From assembly GCF_900112085.1 (NCBI RefSeq), contig NZ_FOJY01000022.1, forward strand, positions 1 to 36,346: a stretch of DNA of 36,346 bases, read 5' to 3'. Under the pieces are notes generated by a model. The model was not told where the DNA came from. It did no database searches and saw nothing but the letters and a program-made list of their open reading frames with translations. This stretch comes from Acetitomaculum ruminis DSM 5522. GTDB lineage: Bacteria > Bacillota > Clostridia > Lachnospirales > Lachnospiraceae. This document shows positions 7,643 to 15,512 of this stretch, piece after piece (the first letter of the stretch is position 1; every line of letters begins with the position of its first letter). A program made the position numbers and the translations under genes.

Positions 7643-8200
7643 ATGAAATTAGAATTTGCTATATTAGATGCATTACAGACAATTCACACTCCATTATTGG
7701 ATTCTATAATGATTTTTATCACAAAATTAGGTAATGGTGGCATGATTATGATTGCCTTCACAATACTGTTACTTATAATTCCCAAAACCAGAAAAACAGG
7801 CATGGTTTTATTAGCAGCACTTGTTTTGGAAGCTCTGGTAACAAATCTTTGTCTTAAACCCCTTGTAGCTCGAATCAGACCCTATGAAATAAAGGAAGGC
7901 ATAAAACTTCTGATTTCGGCTCCTGTTGATTATTCATTTCCTTCAGGACATACAGCAGCTGGGTTTGCTTTAGTTTCAGCCTTGTTTTTTGAAAAAAAGA
8001 AAATTTGGATACCGGTTTTTTTACTAGCTTTTATTATAGCTTTTTCAAGGCTTTATTTGTATGTTCATTACCCAAGCGATGTACTTTGTGGAGCGATAAT
8101 AGGAATAATATCAGGATTTTTTGCAAAGAAAATTGTTGAAAAGATAATAAAAAGAAGGAAAAATAAAGAAAAATCCTTTAAGGATAAAAAAGCGGCATAA
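7643..8200 (+). CDS. PAP2-family membrane phosphatase (undecaprenyl-diphosphatase-like)
   Basis: 185 residues, with several membrane helices (about 22-48, 53-70, 102-116, 121-137, 146-160) and a Lys/Arg-rich cytoplasmic tail. The three-part phosphatase signature is complete: K72-x6-R79-P80, P100-S-G-H103, and S135-R136-x5-H142-x3-D146. Known relatives (BcrC/PgpB type) dephosphorylate undecaprenyl diphosphate or phosphatidylglycerol phosphate at the outer membrane face, recycling the cell-wall lipid carrier. BcrC-like function is the best guess from size. It has its own promoter, and the next gene starts 16 nt after its stop, so they probably share a transcript. Confidence 0.88.
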   Translation: MKLEFAILDALQTIHTPLLDSIMIFITKLGNGGMIMIAFTILLLIIPKTRKTGMVLLAALVLEALVTNLCLKPLVARIRPYEIKEGIKLLISAPVDYSFPSGHTAAGFALVSALFFEKKKIWIPVFLLAFIIAFSRLYLYVHYPSDVLCGAIIGIISGFFAKKIVEKIIKRRKNKEKSFKDKKAA

Positions 8201-8216
8201 AGAGGGGAGATATTTA

Positions 8217-9239
8217 TTGACTAGAGAAGAATGGTTTGACAGATTATTTACCAGGCTTGATAATTCCAAATTTCGAAACAGCTTTCATTTAAAAGAAGAG
8301 GATGTAAAATATATTGAAAAAAAGGGTTTGGAAACCATAAAAGAACATGCAAAGGACTTTATCTTAAAAAGACAGGCACCGGCTTTTATTGCAAATGACG
8401 GAAAGCAGACTCCCATGAAGGGACATCCGGTTTTTATTGCTCAGCATGCTACAGCCACTTGTTGTCGAGAATGTATCAGAAAATGGCATACATTTAAGCC
8501 AGGGACTTGTCTGGGTCAAAAGCAGCAGGAATATCTTGTTGATGTTATTATGACCTGGATAAAAAAGGATATGAAATTATATTACAAAAATAATAAGGAG
8601 TTTTCAATGAAATCTAATTATGACATTATGGCCGAAAATATGAGGGTTAAATTTCTTGACTATGATCAGGAAGAAATAGTTAAAAATTATTCATTAAAAT
8701 CTGATGAAGAATATATTTATTTTACATTTTTGTTAAAGGAATATTCTTTATCAAGAAAAGATGGGAAAATTTATAAGAAAAATGGAAAAGAATTAGTAGA
8801 AGAAAGGGAATTCAACGCCTTGGGGACAATTTATGATGTACTTTCCACTATGGGAGATGTGAATTTACCAAAAGGAAACTATGTTGATATTAAAAGTCTG
8901 AATAAATTGCAATATACTTCCTCCTCCCATAGTCTGGGAGAGGGATTTTTTACAAAAGGTGTAAAAGAATTCGACAAAGAACCGGAAAGATTAAAAATCG
9001 CCTGTGAAAAATTAAAGGGTCAGCCTTTTAATAAAGGCGATGTGGCTTACGAAATTTCTGTGTTTGACTTTATGAAAGTAATCTTTCAATTCTGGAAATC
9101 GGATGATGAATTTCCTGCAATTATTAATTTTTTCTGGGATGAAAGTATTTTGCACTTTATGAATTATGAGACAGTTTATTATGCCAGCTTAGCAGTATTA
9201 GATAGAATTAATGAAGAGTTCGAGGGAAAACAGATTTAA
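8217..9239 (+). CDS. DUF4186-DUF3786 two-domain fusion protein
   Basis: 340 residues. Residues 8-115 match the DUF4186 pattern: DGKQTPMKGHPVFIAQHATA, then C82-C83-x2-C86 and W90-H91, a likely metal-binding set with H70 and H77. Residues 132-335 look like DUF3786 (NYDIMAENMRVKFLDYDQEE at the start and a WxxDxEFPAxxxxxWDxSI-type end), a family seen in anaerobes. The two domains are usually separate proteins, so the join is notable. The start is TTG 8217: GAGGGGAG lies 7 nt upstream and no in-frame ATG is near. Cytoplasmic, no signal. Function unknown; metal or cofactor handling is only a guess. Confidence 0.75.
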   Translation: MTREEWFDRLFTRLDNSKFRNSFHLKEEDVKYIEKKGLETIKEHAKDFILKRQAPAFIANDGKQTPMKGHPVFIAQHATATCCRECIRKWHTFKPGTCLGQKQQEYLVDVIMTWIKKDMKLYYKNNKEFSMKSNYDIMAENMRVKFLDYDQEEIVKNYSLKSDEEYIYFTFLLKEYSLSRKDGKIYKKNGKELVEEREFNALGTIYDVLSTMGDVNLPKGNYVDIKSLNKLQYTSSSHSLGEGFFTKGVKEFDKEPERLKIACEKLKGQPFNKGDVAYEISVFDFMKVIFQFWKSDDEFPAIINFFWDESILHFMNYETVYYASLAVLDRINEEFEGKQI

Positions 9240-9306
9240 AAAAAGTTCTTTCTGATATTATTATTGAATTGAAAAAATACTTATTTTTATAGTTTTTTGT
9301 TGGTTG

Positions 9307-9321
9307 CAACCCCGGGTTGAC
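9307..9321 (+). promoter_or_regulatory. Candidate operator overlapping a -35 box
   Basis: CAACCC-C-GGGTTG (9307-9319) is a perfect 6-bp inverted repeat around one base. It overlaps TTGACA (9316-9321), a consensus -35. No convincing -10 lies at 16-18 nt, so promoter activity is uncertain. It lies about 170 nt upstream of the XRE regulator gene. Confidence 0.35.
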
Positions 9322-9487
9322 AAATTTCAAGGTAAAATTGGTAGTGTGTAACCAGGAAAAAATGTATTGTGATTGCAGAAACGAAAGAAAATATTTCAAA
9401 AACTGATAATGGTTTTTAAACAAAATATAATTTAAAATTCCCTGTCAAAAAATTTGAAATATTCGTTAACGAAGGGAGATAGTAAGA

Positions 9488-10477
9488 ATGATTTTAGCAG
9501 ACAAAATTATTGAAGAAAGAAAAAAGAACGGATGGTCCCAGGAAGAACTGGCAGGTATGCTTGAGGTATCAAGACAGGCAGTTTCAAAATGGGAAAGTGC
9601 CCAGTCAACACCGGATCTTCAAAGAGTAATTAAAATGGCAGATATCTTTGGGGTATCTACAGATTACTTATTAAAAGATGAAATGGGAGAAAAGTTTTCT
9701 CTTAATGAAGAAAAGGATGCTGAAAACTCAAAGGGATATAGAAGAGTTTCAATGGAAGAAGCAAGTGATTATTTAAAATTTAAAGTTGAATCCTCTAAAC
9801 AAGTGGCATCAGCTGTTTTCATGTGTGTAATAAGTCCGGTCCTTTTAATATTTTTAATGGGATTAGCTGATTCACATATATTAAATATTACTGAAAAAGC
9901 AGCAGTTTCAATAGGATTACTTGTATTGTTTGGTCTTGTATCAGTTGCAGTTTATACATTTTTGACAATTGGTACAAAGGATAAAAAATTTGAATATCTT
10001 AAAAAAGAACCTTTTGAAACAGCTTATGGTGTTGATGGAATGGTAAGAGAATTACAAAAAAACACAGAAGTAAGAAGAAACACATTCCTTGTTTTAGGCG
10101 TAATCTTATGTATTTTAAGTGCTGTACCTTTAGTAATTACAGCTATAATGGAGTGTCCTGATTATATTATTATTTCTATGGTTTCATTATTACTTCTTGT
10201 TGTTGGAGTAGGAGTTTATCTTATGATTTATTCAGGAATTTTAGGTGACTCTTACAAGGTACTTTTACAGGAAGAAGATTTTGAAATAGGTAAAAAGGGA
10301 ATTGATAAAAAAATCGAGCCTTATAAACAAATTTACTGGAGTGTTATAACAGCAGTTTATCTCATATGGAGCTTCTTATCAGGTGATTGGGGATTTACAT
10401 GGATTGTCTTTATGATAGGTGGTGTTTTATATGGCTCCATTGAAGTAATAATGAAAACAGTCATTGGCAGAAAATAA
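9488..10477 (+). CDS. XRE-family regulator with membrane-spanning C-terminal half
   Basis: 329 residues. The N-terminal HTH_3/XRE domain (5-62) is well formed: WSQEELAGMLEVSRQAVSKW, then PDLQRVIKMADIFGVSTDYLL. Residues 65-90 form a charged linker. The rest contains about six hydrophobic helices (roughly 98-120, 133-156, 200-222, 226-250, 283-300, 304-322). Such proteins, common in Lachnospiraceae and clostridia, are thought to sense something at the membrane and to regulate nearby genes. It is a single-gene unit, ended by a strong terminator. The ATG lies 9 nt after AAGGGAG. Target genes and signal are unknown. Confidence 0.85.
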   Translation: MILADKIIEERKKNGWSQEELAGMLEVSRQAVSKWESAQSTPDLQRVIKMADIFGVSTDYLLKDEMGEKFSLNEEKDAENSKGYRRVSMEEASDYLKFKVESSKQVASAVFMCVISPVLLIFLMGLADSHILNITEKAAVSIGLLVLFGLVSVAVYTFLTIGTKDKKFEYLKKEPFETAYGVDGMVRELQKNTEVRRNTFLVLGVILCILSAVPLVITAIMECPDYIIISMVSLLLLVVGVGVYLMIYSGILGDSYKVLLQEEDFEIGKKGIDKKIEPYKQIYWSVITAVYLIWSFLSGDWGFTWIVFMIGGVLYGSIEVIMKTVIGRK

Positions 10478-10480
10478 AAT

Positions 10481-10516
10481 AAAAAGTAGGGAAAAGATAA
10501 AATTCCCTACTTTTTT
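10481..10516 (+). terminator. Rho-independent terminator after the XRE regulator
   Basis: Perfect 13-bp stem AAAAAGTAGGGAA (10481-10493) / TTCCCTACTTTTT (10503-10515), 9-nt loop, T tract through 10516. Confidence 0.9.
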
Positions 10517-10609
10517 GCGTATATAAGCGTATTTATTGCATTCTAAGCACAGTATTTTTAACACATTTATAAGTATTAACGAAAAAAGAGATTTTTTATC
10601 AAAAAAATG

Positions 10610-10662
10610 TGTACAAATAGCTGATTAAGTGTTAGAATATGATTTGTAAATGACATATGTCA
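10610..10662 (+). promoter_or_regulatory. Promoter and 12-bp palindromic operator of the DUF134/NifX-like pair
   Basis: -35-like TGTACA (10610-10615), 17-nt spacer, -10 TAGAAT (10633-10638). TGACATATGTCA (10651-10662), a perfect 12-bp palindrome, follows at about +6 to +17, an ideal position for a repressor. It may be the target of the DUF134 protein encoded next, but this is inference. The leader to the gene is about 110 nt. Confidence 0.55.
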
Positions 10663-10756
10663 AAAATAAAGCGCTTACAAAACGCAGAAGCAAACAAATA
10701 TATTATATATTTTCTGTGGGAATTTTACAATTAAAAATCATATATGAGGTAGAAAT

Positions 10757-11101
10757 ATGGCCAGACCAAAAAAATGTAAAAGAATCTGTAGCATACCGGA
10801 TATTGGTAAGTTTGTACCTGATAATGGTGAGACCCAGGCTAAGGCTATTACTATGACATTAGAGGAGTATCAATGCATCAGGCTTATTGATTATAAAGAT
10901 GCTTCTCAGGAAGAGTGCGCCATAAGTATGAATGTTGCCAGAACTACGGTTACAGCTATGTATGATTCTGCAAGAAAAAAACTTGCAAAATGCCTGGTAG
11001 AGGGGAATATCCTTTATATCGAGGGCGGTAACTATGTTGTTTGTGATAAAAGTGCAGAATGTGCAGGCAGTAAGCCTTGTTGCGAGAGAAATCATGGCTG
11101 A
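10757..11101 (+). CDS. DUF134-family putative DNA-binding protein
   Basis: 114 residues. It begins MARPKKCKRICSIPDIGKF, the typical start of DUF134 proteins, with paired Cys near the N-terminus. A helix-turn-helix of sigma-70 region-4 type follows at about 38-85 (MTLEEYQCIRLIDYKDASQE, then CAISMNVARTTVTAMYDSAR). The C-terminus ends in CAGSKPCC, so metal or redox sensing is conceivable. Genes of this family often stand next to a NifX/NifB-domain protein, as here. The ATG at 10757 follows GAGGTAGAAAT. An overlapping reading frame starting at 10650 is not a gene. It probably regulates the pair through the palindrome at 10651. Confidence 0.85.
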   Translation: MARPKKCKRICSIPDIGKFVPDNGETQAKAITMTLEEYQCIRLIDYKDASQEECAISMNVARTTVTAMYDSARKKLAKCLVEGNILYIEGGNYVVCDKSAECAGSKPCCERNHG

Positions 11102-11173
11102 TGGCACAGGATTATTCTTTTATCAAAAAAGATTTTTAGGCAGTTTAAGCTGCTTAAATTTAGGAGGTAACTA

Positions 11174-11557
11174 ATGGTTGTAGCAGTGACATATGAATAT
11201 GAAACAGGAAATATATTTCAACATTTTGGACATACAGAATGTTTCAAAGTATATGATGTAGAGGATGGCCTTGTTAAAAATGGCCATGTAGAAAGTACAA
11301 ATGGAAAAGGACACGGTGCTTTGGCAGGTGTTTTAAATGATTTAAAAGCAGATGTTCTTATTTGTGGAGGTATAGGCGGCGGTGCTCAAAATGCTTTGGC
11401 ACAGGCTGGAATTAAGCTTTATGGAGGCGTTATGGGAAACGCAGATGAAGCAGTTGAAGCTTTTGCAAAAGGAAATCTTGATTTTAATCCAAATGTACAT
11501 TGTGATGATCATGAACATCATGGCAATCATGTCTGTGGAGAACATGGCTGTCATTAA
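11174..11557 (+). CDS. NifX/NifB C-terminal-like (dinitrogenase Fe-Mo cofactor-binding domain) protein
   Basis: 127 residues. The domain covers about 3-105: VAVTYEYETGNIFQHFGHTE, DVLICGGIGGGAQNALAQAG, and a loop before GGVMGNADEAVEAFAKG. The last 20 residues are rich in His and Cys (HCDDHEHH, HVCGEHGCH), suggesting a metal-binding tail. Stand-alone proteins of this family in non-nitrogen-fixing anaerobes are thought to bind Fe-S clusters or metal cofactors; no nif genes are seen here. It has a strong site (TTTAGGAGG) and lies 72 nt after the DUF134 gene, so the two form an operon. Confidence 0.88.
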   Translation: MVVAVTYEYETGNIFQHFGHTECFKVYDVEDGLVKNGHVESTNGKGHGALAGVLNDLKADVLICGGIGGGAQNALAQAGIKLYGGVMGNADEAVEAFAKGNLDFNPNVHCDDHEHHGNHVCGEHGCH

Positions 11558-11894
11558 TAAATGATAATTATGAAATGTATTATTAATTGTATCTGAATAA
11601 AAGTTGTTTTTAAATGAAAGCTTTTTATTTTGCTACCATAAATTCAAGAAAATGCTAAATTTTAGAAAACACTGTTCTAAAATTATATAACTTCAGCAAA
11701 CCTTACCCAAAAGCATCTTCGAAGGATTTAAATAATAAAAAAGAATGTTTTAAAGATAACATGTTTAAAGATATCAAAAATACTATATTTAAAAAAGACC
11801 GTAGGATGAATTTTCCTGCGGTCTGTAAAATAAATTATGCATTTATTATAAATGTTCAAATTTAAATAAAATACAGTATAGAAGGTGTGTAATA
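11558..11894 (+). other. Intergenic gap with two hairpins before sufC
   Basis: The 337 nt contain no gene. A 10-bp AT-rich hairpin at 11658-11684 (AATTTTAGAA / TTCTAAAATT, 7-nt loop) may end the NifX-like transcript, although no T run follows. A second hairpin, 11796-11806 / 11814-11824 (AGACCGTAGGA / TCCTGCGGTCT, one G-U), has a T tract only when read on the minus strand. The sufC promoter is not clear; TATAAA at 11847-11852 is a weak candidate. Confidence 0.5.
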
Positions 11895-12641
11895 ATGCTT
11901 GAATTGAAGAATGTAACCTATGATGTTATTGAAGATGGCAAAACAAAAAGAATTATTGATCATCTGAATTTAACCATAGACGATGGAAAATTTGTAGTTA
12001 TAACCGGCCCAAACGGTGGTGGAAAGTCCACTCTTGCAAAGCTTATTATGGGAATCGGACAGATAACTGAAGGACAGATATTATTTGACGGAGTTGATAT
12101 TACAGAAAAAAATATCACTGAAAGAGCAAATCTTGGATTAAGTTTTGCCCTGCAGCAGCCGGTTACCTTTAAAGGAATCAAGGTAATCGATTTATTAAGA
12201 CTTGCAGCGGGAGAAAGAATATCAGTATCAGAAGCCTGCGATTATCTTTCAAAAGTAGGTCTTTGTGCAAAAGAATATATAGATCGAGAAGTGAATTCAT
12301 CATTATCAGGTGGAGAATTAAAAAGAATTGAAATAGCAACAGTTATTGCCAGAAAAACAAAATTCTCCATATTTGATGAACCAGAGGCAGGTATTGACCT
12401 TTGGAGCTTCCAAAACCTTATTCATGTATTTGAAAATATCAGAAAGACCATAAATGGAACTGTACTTATCATTTCTCACCAGGAGAGAATTTTAAATATT
12501 GCAGATGAGATAGTGGTTATTCAGGATGGAAAAGTTAAAAAACATGGTTCAAAAGATGAAGTATTTCCAGAACTTTTGGGTACATCCTCGGCTATTAATA
12601 CAGCTTGTTCAAAATTAAATGAGGAGGTATCAACATGTTAG
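11895..12641 (+). CDS. sufC: SufC-type ATPase of a two-gene SUF (SmsCB) Fe-S assembly system
   Basis: A 248-residue ABC ATPase without membrane parts. Walker A GPNGGGKST is at 38-46, Q-loop at QQP (87-89), signature LSGGE at 137-141, and Walker B FSIFDEPEAGID at 157-168, followed by the H-loop LIISHQ. The DEPEAGID form is typical of SufC. It powers conformational change in the SufB scaffold on which Fe-S clusters form. It overlaps sufB by 7 nt, and no sufD, sufS or sufU follows. This matches the minimal SmsC-SmsB arrangement known from methanogens and many anaerobic Clostridia. Confidence 0.93.
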   Translation: MLELKNVTYDVIEDGKTKRIIDHLNLTIDDGKFVVITGPNGGGKSTLAKLIMGIGQITEGQILFDGVDITEKNITERANLGLSFALQQPVTFKGIKVIDLLRLAAGERISVSEACDYLSKVGLCAKEYIDREVNSSLSGGELKRIEIATVIARKTKFSIFDEPEAGIDLWSFQNLIHVFENIRKTINGTVLIISHQERILNIADEIVVIQDGKVKKHGSKDEVFPELLGTSSAINTACSKLNEEVSTC

Positions 12642-13555
12642 ATAGCATACAAAAACACTTATTAGAAGAGGTGGCAGATCTTCATTCCGTACCGGAAGGA
12701 GCTTACAACATTCGTTCAAACGGACAGCTGGAATCAAGAAACACCACTGCCAATATTGATATTATTACAAAAACAGACAAAAGCGGAATAGATATAAAAA
12801 TTAAGGACAATACAAAAAATGAAAGTGTTCATATTCCTGTAGTCCTTAGTAAATCAGGTTTAAAAGAAACAGTTTACAATGATTTCTACATTGGTGAAAA
12901 TTGTGATGTTACAATAGTTGCCGGATGTGGCATAAGTAACTGTGGTGTTCAGGATGCAGAACACGACGGCGTACACCGTTTCTTTGTTGGGAAAAATTCA
13001 AAGATTCGTTATATTGAAAAACATTATGGCGAAGGTGACGGCACCGGAAACAGAATCTTAAATCCAAGAACTGAGGTATATCAGGAAGAAGGAAGTTATG
13101 TGGACATGGAAATGATCCAGATAAAAGGTGTAGATTCTACAAACAGAACAACAATTGCCAAACTGAAAAAAGATGCAAAAATGGTGGTACATGAAGGAAT
13201 TATGACCCATGGTGGTCAAAAGGCCGAAAGTTCTTATGAAGTAGAATTAAATGGTGAAGGCTCAAGTGCAGATGTTGTTTCAAGAAGTGTTGCAAGAGAC
13301 GATTCAACTCAGATTTTTTCAGCAAGTCTTATAGGAAACACAAAATGTAATGGACATGCTGAATGTGATGCCATCATCATGGATAAAGCCCATGTAGTAG
13401 CTATTCCAAGGCTTGATGCCAATGATGTGGACGCAGCATTGATTCATGAAGCTGCCATTGGAAAAATTGCAGGAGAACAGCTCATAAAATTAATGACTCT
13501 CGGACTTACTGAATCAGAAGCCGAGGAGCAGATCATCAATGGATTCCTTCATTGA
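12635..13555 (+). CDS. sufB: SufB/SufD-type Fe-S scaffold protein (SmsB-like)
   Basis: 306 residues, much shorter than classical SufB (about 480) because the N-terminal region is reduced; this is normal for SmsB. The beta-helix core spans about 85-250. Residues expected for cluster assembly are visible: the C238 and C244 pair in KCNGHAEC, and H271-E272 in IHEAAIGKI, the counterpart of the SufB Glu motif. The C-terminal helix pair TLGLTESEAEEQIINGFL is the SufC-contacting region. With only one scaffold gene, it probably works as a homodimer with two SufC. GAGGAGG precedes the ATG inside sufC. Confidence 0.9.
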   Translation: MLDSIQKHLLEEVADLHSVPEGAYNIRSNGQLESRNTTANIDIITKTDKSGIDIKIKDNTKNESVHIPVVLSKSGLKETVYNDFYIGENCDVTIVAGCGISNCGVQDAEHDGVHRFFVGKNSKIRYIEKHYGEGDGTGNRILNPRTEVYQEEGSYVDMEMIQIKGVDSTNRTTIAKLKKDAKMVVHEGIMTHGGQKAESSYEVELNGEGSSADVVSRSVARDDSTQIFSASLIGNTKCNGHAECDAIIMDKAHVVAIPRLDANDVDAALIHEAAIGKIAGEQLIKLMTLGLTESEAEEQIINGFLH

Positions 13556-13587
13556 TTTAAAAATTCTTTTTCTTTTCATCAAAAGTG

Positions 13588-13640
13588 TGATACAATTAAA
13601 AAAATAGATTATTCGCAGTAATATTTACTGTGAATAATCT
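13588..13640 (+). promoter_or_regulatory. Extended -10 promoter followed at once by a 16-bp hairpin
   Basis: TGATACAAT (13588-13596) is an extended -10. Starting about 10 nt later, AGATTATTCGCAGTAA (13606-13621) pairs with TTACTGTGAATAATCT (13625-13640), 16 bp with one G-U and a 3-nt loop. A new transcript would thus begin with this stem. Read from sufB the same stem, followed only by TTT-A, could be a weak terminator. Confidence 0.5.
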
Positions 13641-13660
13641 TTAACTGTGGAGGAAAACAG

Positions 13661-14575
13661 GTGGAAAGGGTTTCTGAGGAAAAGAAAAACGTTTCAAGAA
13701 AAAAGCGCATAAACGCCATAAGAAATTTTATTTTGATAGGAATACCGGTTACCTTGGTATTTCTTATTGTTGTTTGTGTATTTCTTTTGGTAAAAGTTTT
13801 TTCCCTTCAAAAACAAATTGATATGTTATATACCTCAAAGACCGGAACTACCTATCAGGCTGCTTTGGCAGAAGATTCCAAAAATGAAGAAGAAGCGGTC
13901 CAAGATGAGTTAGAACACTCTGTTTCAAATTCTGCCATTTTAGCAGGTTCCAAGGTTTATTTGACTTTTGATGACGGACCTAGTGAAAATACCTCCAGAA
14001 TTCTTGATATATTAGACCAATACAATGTAAAGGCTACTTTTTTTGTAATAGGAAAAACAGATGATGTTTCAAAAGAAGCTTATAAAGCTATAGTTGAAAG
14101 GGGACATACCCTGGGCATGCATTCGTTTTCCCATCAATACAGTAATCTCTATTCATCTTTGGATAGCTTCAAATCAGACTTTTTCCAATTACAAAACTAT
14201 TTATATGAAGTTACCGGCACTAGGCCGATTTTTTACAGATTCCCCGGGGGAAGTTCCAATCGGGTTTCAAAAGTTGATATGAAAGAATTGATAAATTTTC
14301 TTGAAGAAGAGGGAATAGAATATTTTGACTGGAATGATTCAAGTGGAGACAGTACAGGTAAAAACTATTCTACCCAACAGCTTGCTGAAAATGTCATTGC
14401 AAATATTAATACAAAAGGGGATACCTATGTATTAATGCATGATACTACAGATAAAATCAGGACAGTGGAAGCACTTCCTGTGATTATAGAAAAACTTCTG
14501 GATATGGATTTGAATCTGGTGGCAATCAATGGAAATTCAGTTCCGGTGCATCATATTGAAGCGAATGAAGAATAA
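13661..14575 (+). CDS. Membrane-anchored polysaccharide deacetylase (NodB domain, CE4)
   Basis: 304 residues. A Lys/Arg-rich N-terminus (1-21), one membrane helix (22-46) and a linker (50-95) are followed by the NodB domain outside the cell. Motifs: TFDDGPS at 102-108 (D104 base, D105 metal), HSFSH at 154-158 (metal His), RFPGGSSN, DWNDSSGD and LMHDT. All catalytic elements are present. Relatives remove acetyl groups from peptidoglycan GlcNAc or MurNAc. The start is GTG 13661, with GGAGG 7 nt upstream. It is followed after 23 nt by a bactofilin gene, linking it to cell-wall shaping. Confidence 0.9.
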   Translation: MERVSEEKKNVSRKKRINAIRNFILIGIPVTLVFLIVVCVFLLVKVFSLQKQIDMLYTSKTGTTYQAALAEDSKNEEEAVQDELEHSVSNSAILAGSKVYLTFDDGPSENTSRILDILDQYNVKATFFVIGKTDDVSKEAYKAIVERGHTLGMHSFSHQYSNLYSSLDSFKSDFFQLQNYLYEVTGTRPIFYRFPGGSSNRVSKVDMKELINFLEEEGIEYFDWNDSSGDSTGKNYSTQQLAENVIANINTKGDTYVLMHDTTDKIRTVEALPVIIEKLLDMDLNLVAINGNSVPVHHIEANEE

Positions 14576-14598
14576 ATTAACTGGAGGTAAATTTACTT

Positions 14599-15507
14599 AT
14601 GGGTTTTTTTAAAGACTTTAAGGACGACCTGACAGCGGCAGTTGACAGTGTTGTACCTGAATCCGCAGGAAATCTCAAAAAAAAGGAAGAAGATTTCGCA
14701 AAAGAACTTGAAGAAATGAAAGTGCCTGAAGGTATGAAAATTGAAAAGGACTTTTTGGAAATTGACGAACTTGTAGATGATGAAAAAGATGGAAGCGAGG
14801 ACGATATCGAATTTGAAGAAAGCTTTTTAAATGAGATTGAAAGCGAAGATGTTCAAGAAGAAAGTATCGATTTTGAATTAAATGAAAAATCGAAATTATC
14901 AGCTTTAAGCCTTTTTGGTAATTCAAATGAAAAACAAAATGAAATACAAATGGAGGAGAATGAAAAAGTGAGTGAAGAATTAGAAATAAATGTAGAAGAT
15001 GCAGTTGAAGTAGAAAATGAAGCAGTAATGCAAAAAAGAATACCTGGAGAAGCAACAGATGAAGTTACCATAATTACATCTGGTACAAGAATTGTGGGAA
15101 GTGTTGAATCAGAAGGTTCAGTTGAAATCAATGGAAACATTGATGGAGATGTAACCTGTAATGGTAAAATTACTGTTACCGGATGCATCAACGGAAATTC
15201 AGATGCAGCAGAATTTTTTGCTGATTCAGCTAAAATCGAAGGTGAGATTTCAGCAAGCGGAACTGTAAAAATAGGAATTGGTTCTACAGTTATTGGAAAT
15301 ATTTCTGCATCAAGTGTGGTTATTGCCGGAGCTATTAAAGGCGATATAGATGTTAAAGGACCTGTTGTTGTGGATACTTCAGCAGTTGTAGTTGGAGATA
15401 TTAAATCTCGTTCAGTTCAGATTAATAATGGAGCAGTTATCGAAGGCTTCTGTTCACAGACTTATGCAGAAGTTGATGTAAAGACCATTTTCGGAGAGGA
15501 AGCATAA
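14599..15507 (+). CDS. Bactofilin (polymer-forming cytoskeletal protein) with acidic N-terminal extension
   Basis: 302 residues. The C-terminal bactofilin domain (about 152-290) is a run of short beta-helix repeats such as GTRIVGSVESEGSVEINGNI and VVVDTSAVVVGDIKSRSVQI. Bactofilins self-assemble into filaments at the membrane and position cell-wall enzymes. The first 150 residues are unusually long and very acidic (Glu/Asp-rich, low complexity) after an initial MGFFKDFKDDL helix that may touch the membrane. Such a long acidic arm is not typical of short bactofilins. It is placed between a peptidoglycan deacetylase and pyrH (5 nt away). GGAGG precedes the ATG. Confidence 0.9.
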   Translation: MGFFKDFKDDLTAAVDSVVPESAGNLKKKEEDFAKELEEMKVPEGMKIEKDFLEIDELVDDEKDGSEDDIEFEESFLNEIESEDVQEESIDFELNEKSKLSALSLFGNSNEKQNEIQMEENEKVSEELEINVEDAVEVENEAVMQKRIPGEATDEVTIITSGTRIVGSVESEGSVEINGNIDGDVTCNGKITVTGCINGNSDAAEFFADSAKIEGEISASGTVKIGIGSTVIGNISASSVVIAGAIKGDIDVKGPVVVDTSAVVVGDIKSRSVQINNGAVIEGFCSQTYAEVDVKTIFGEEA

Positions 15508-15512
15508 TAATA

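Noticed and set aside
10650-10856. 68-codon open frame overlapping the DUF134 gene start
   Set aside because: It begins within the candidate operator, has no ribosome binding site, and runs into the well-supported DUF134 gene in another frame.
14675-15055. 126-codon minus-strand frame opposite the bactofilin gene
   Set aside because: It mirrors the acidic, low-complexity arm of the bactofilin and reads as Phe/Leu/His-rich sequence with no start signals.
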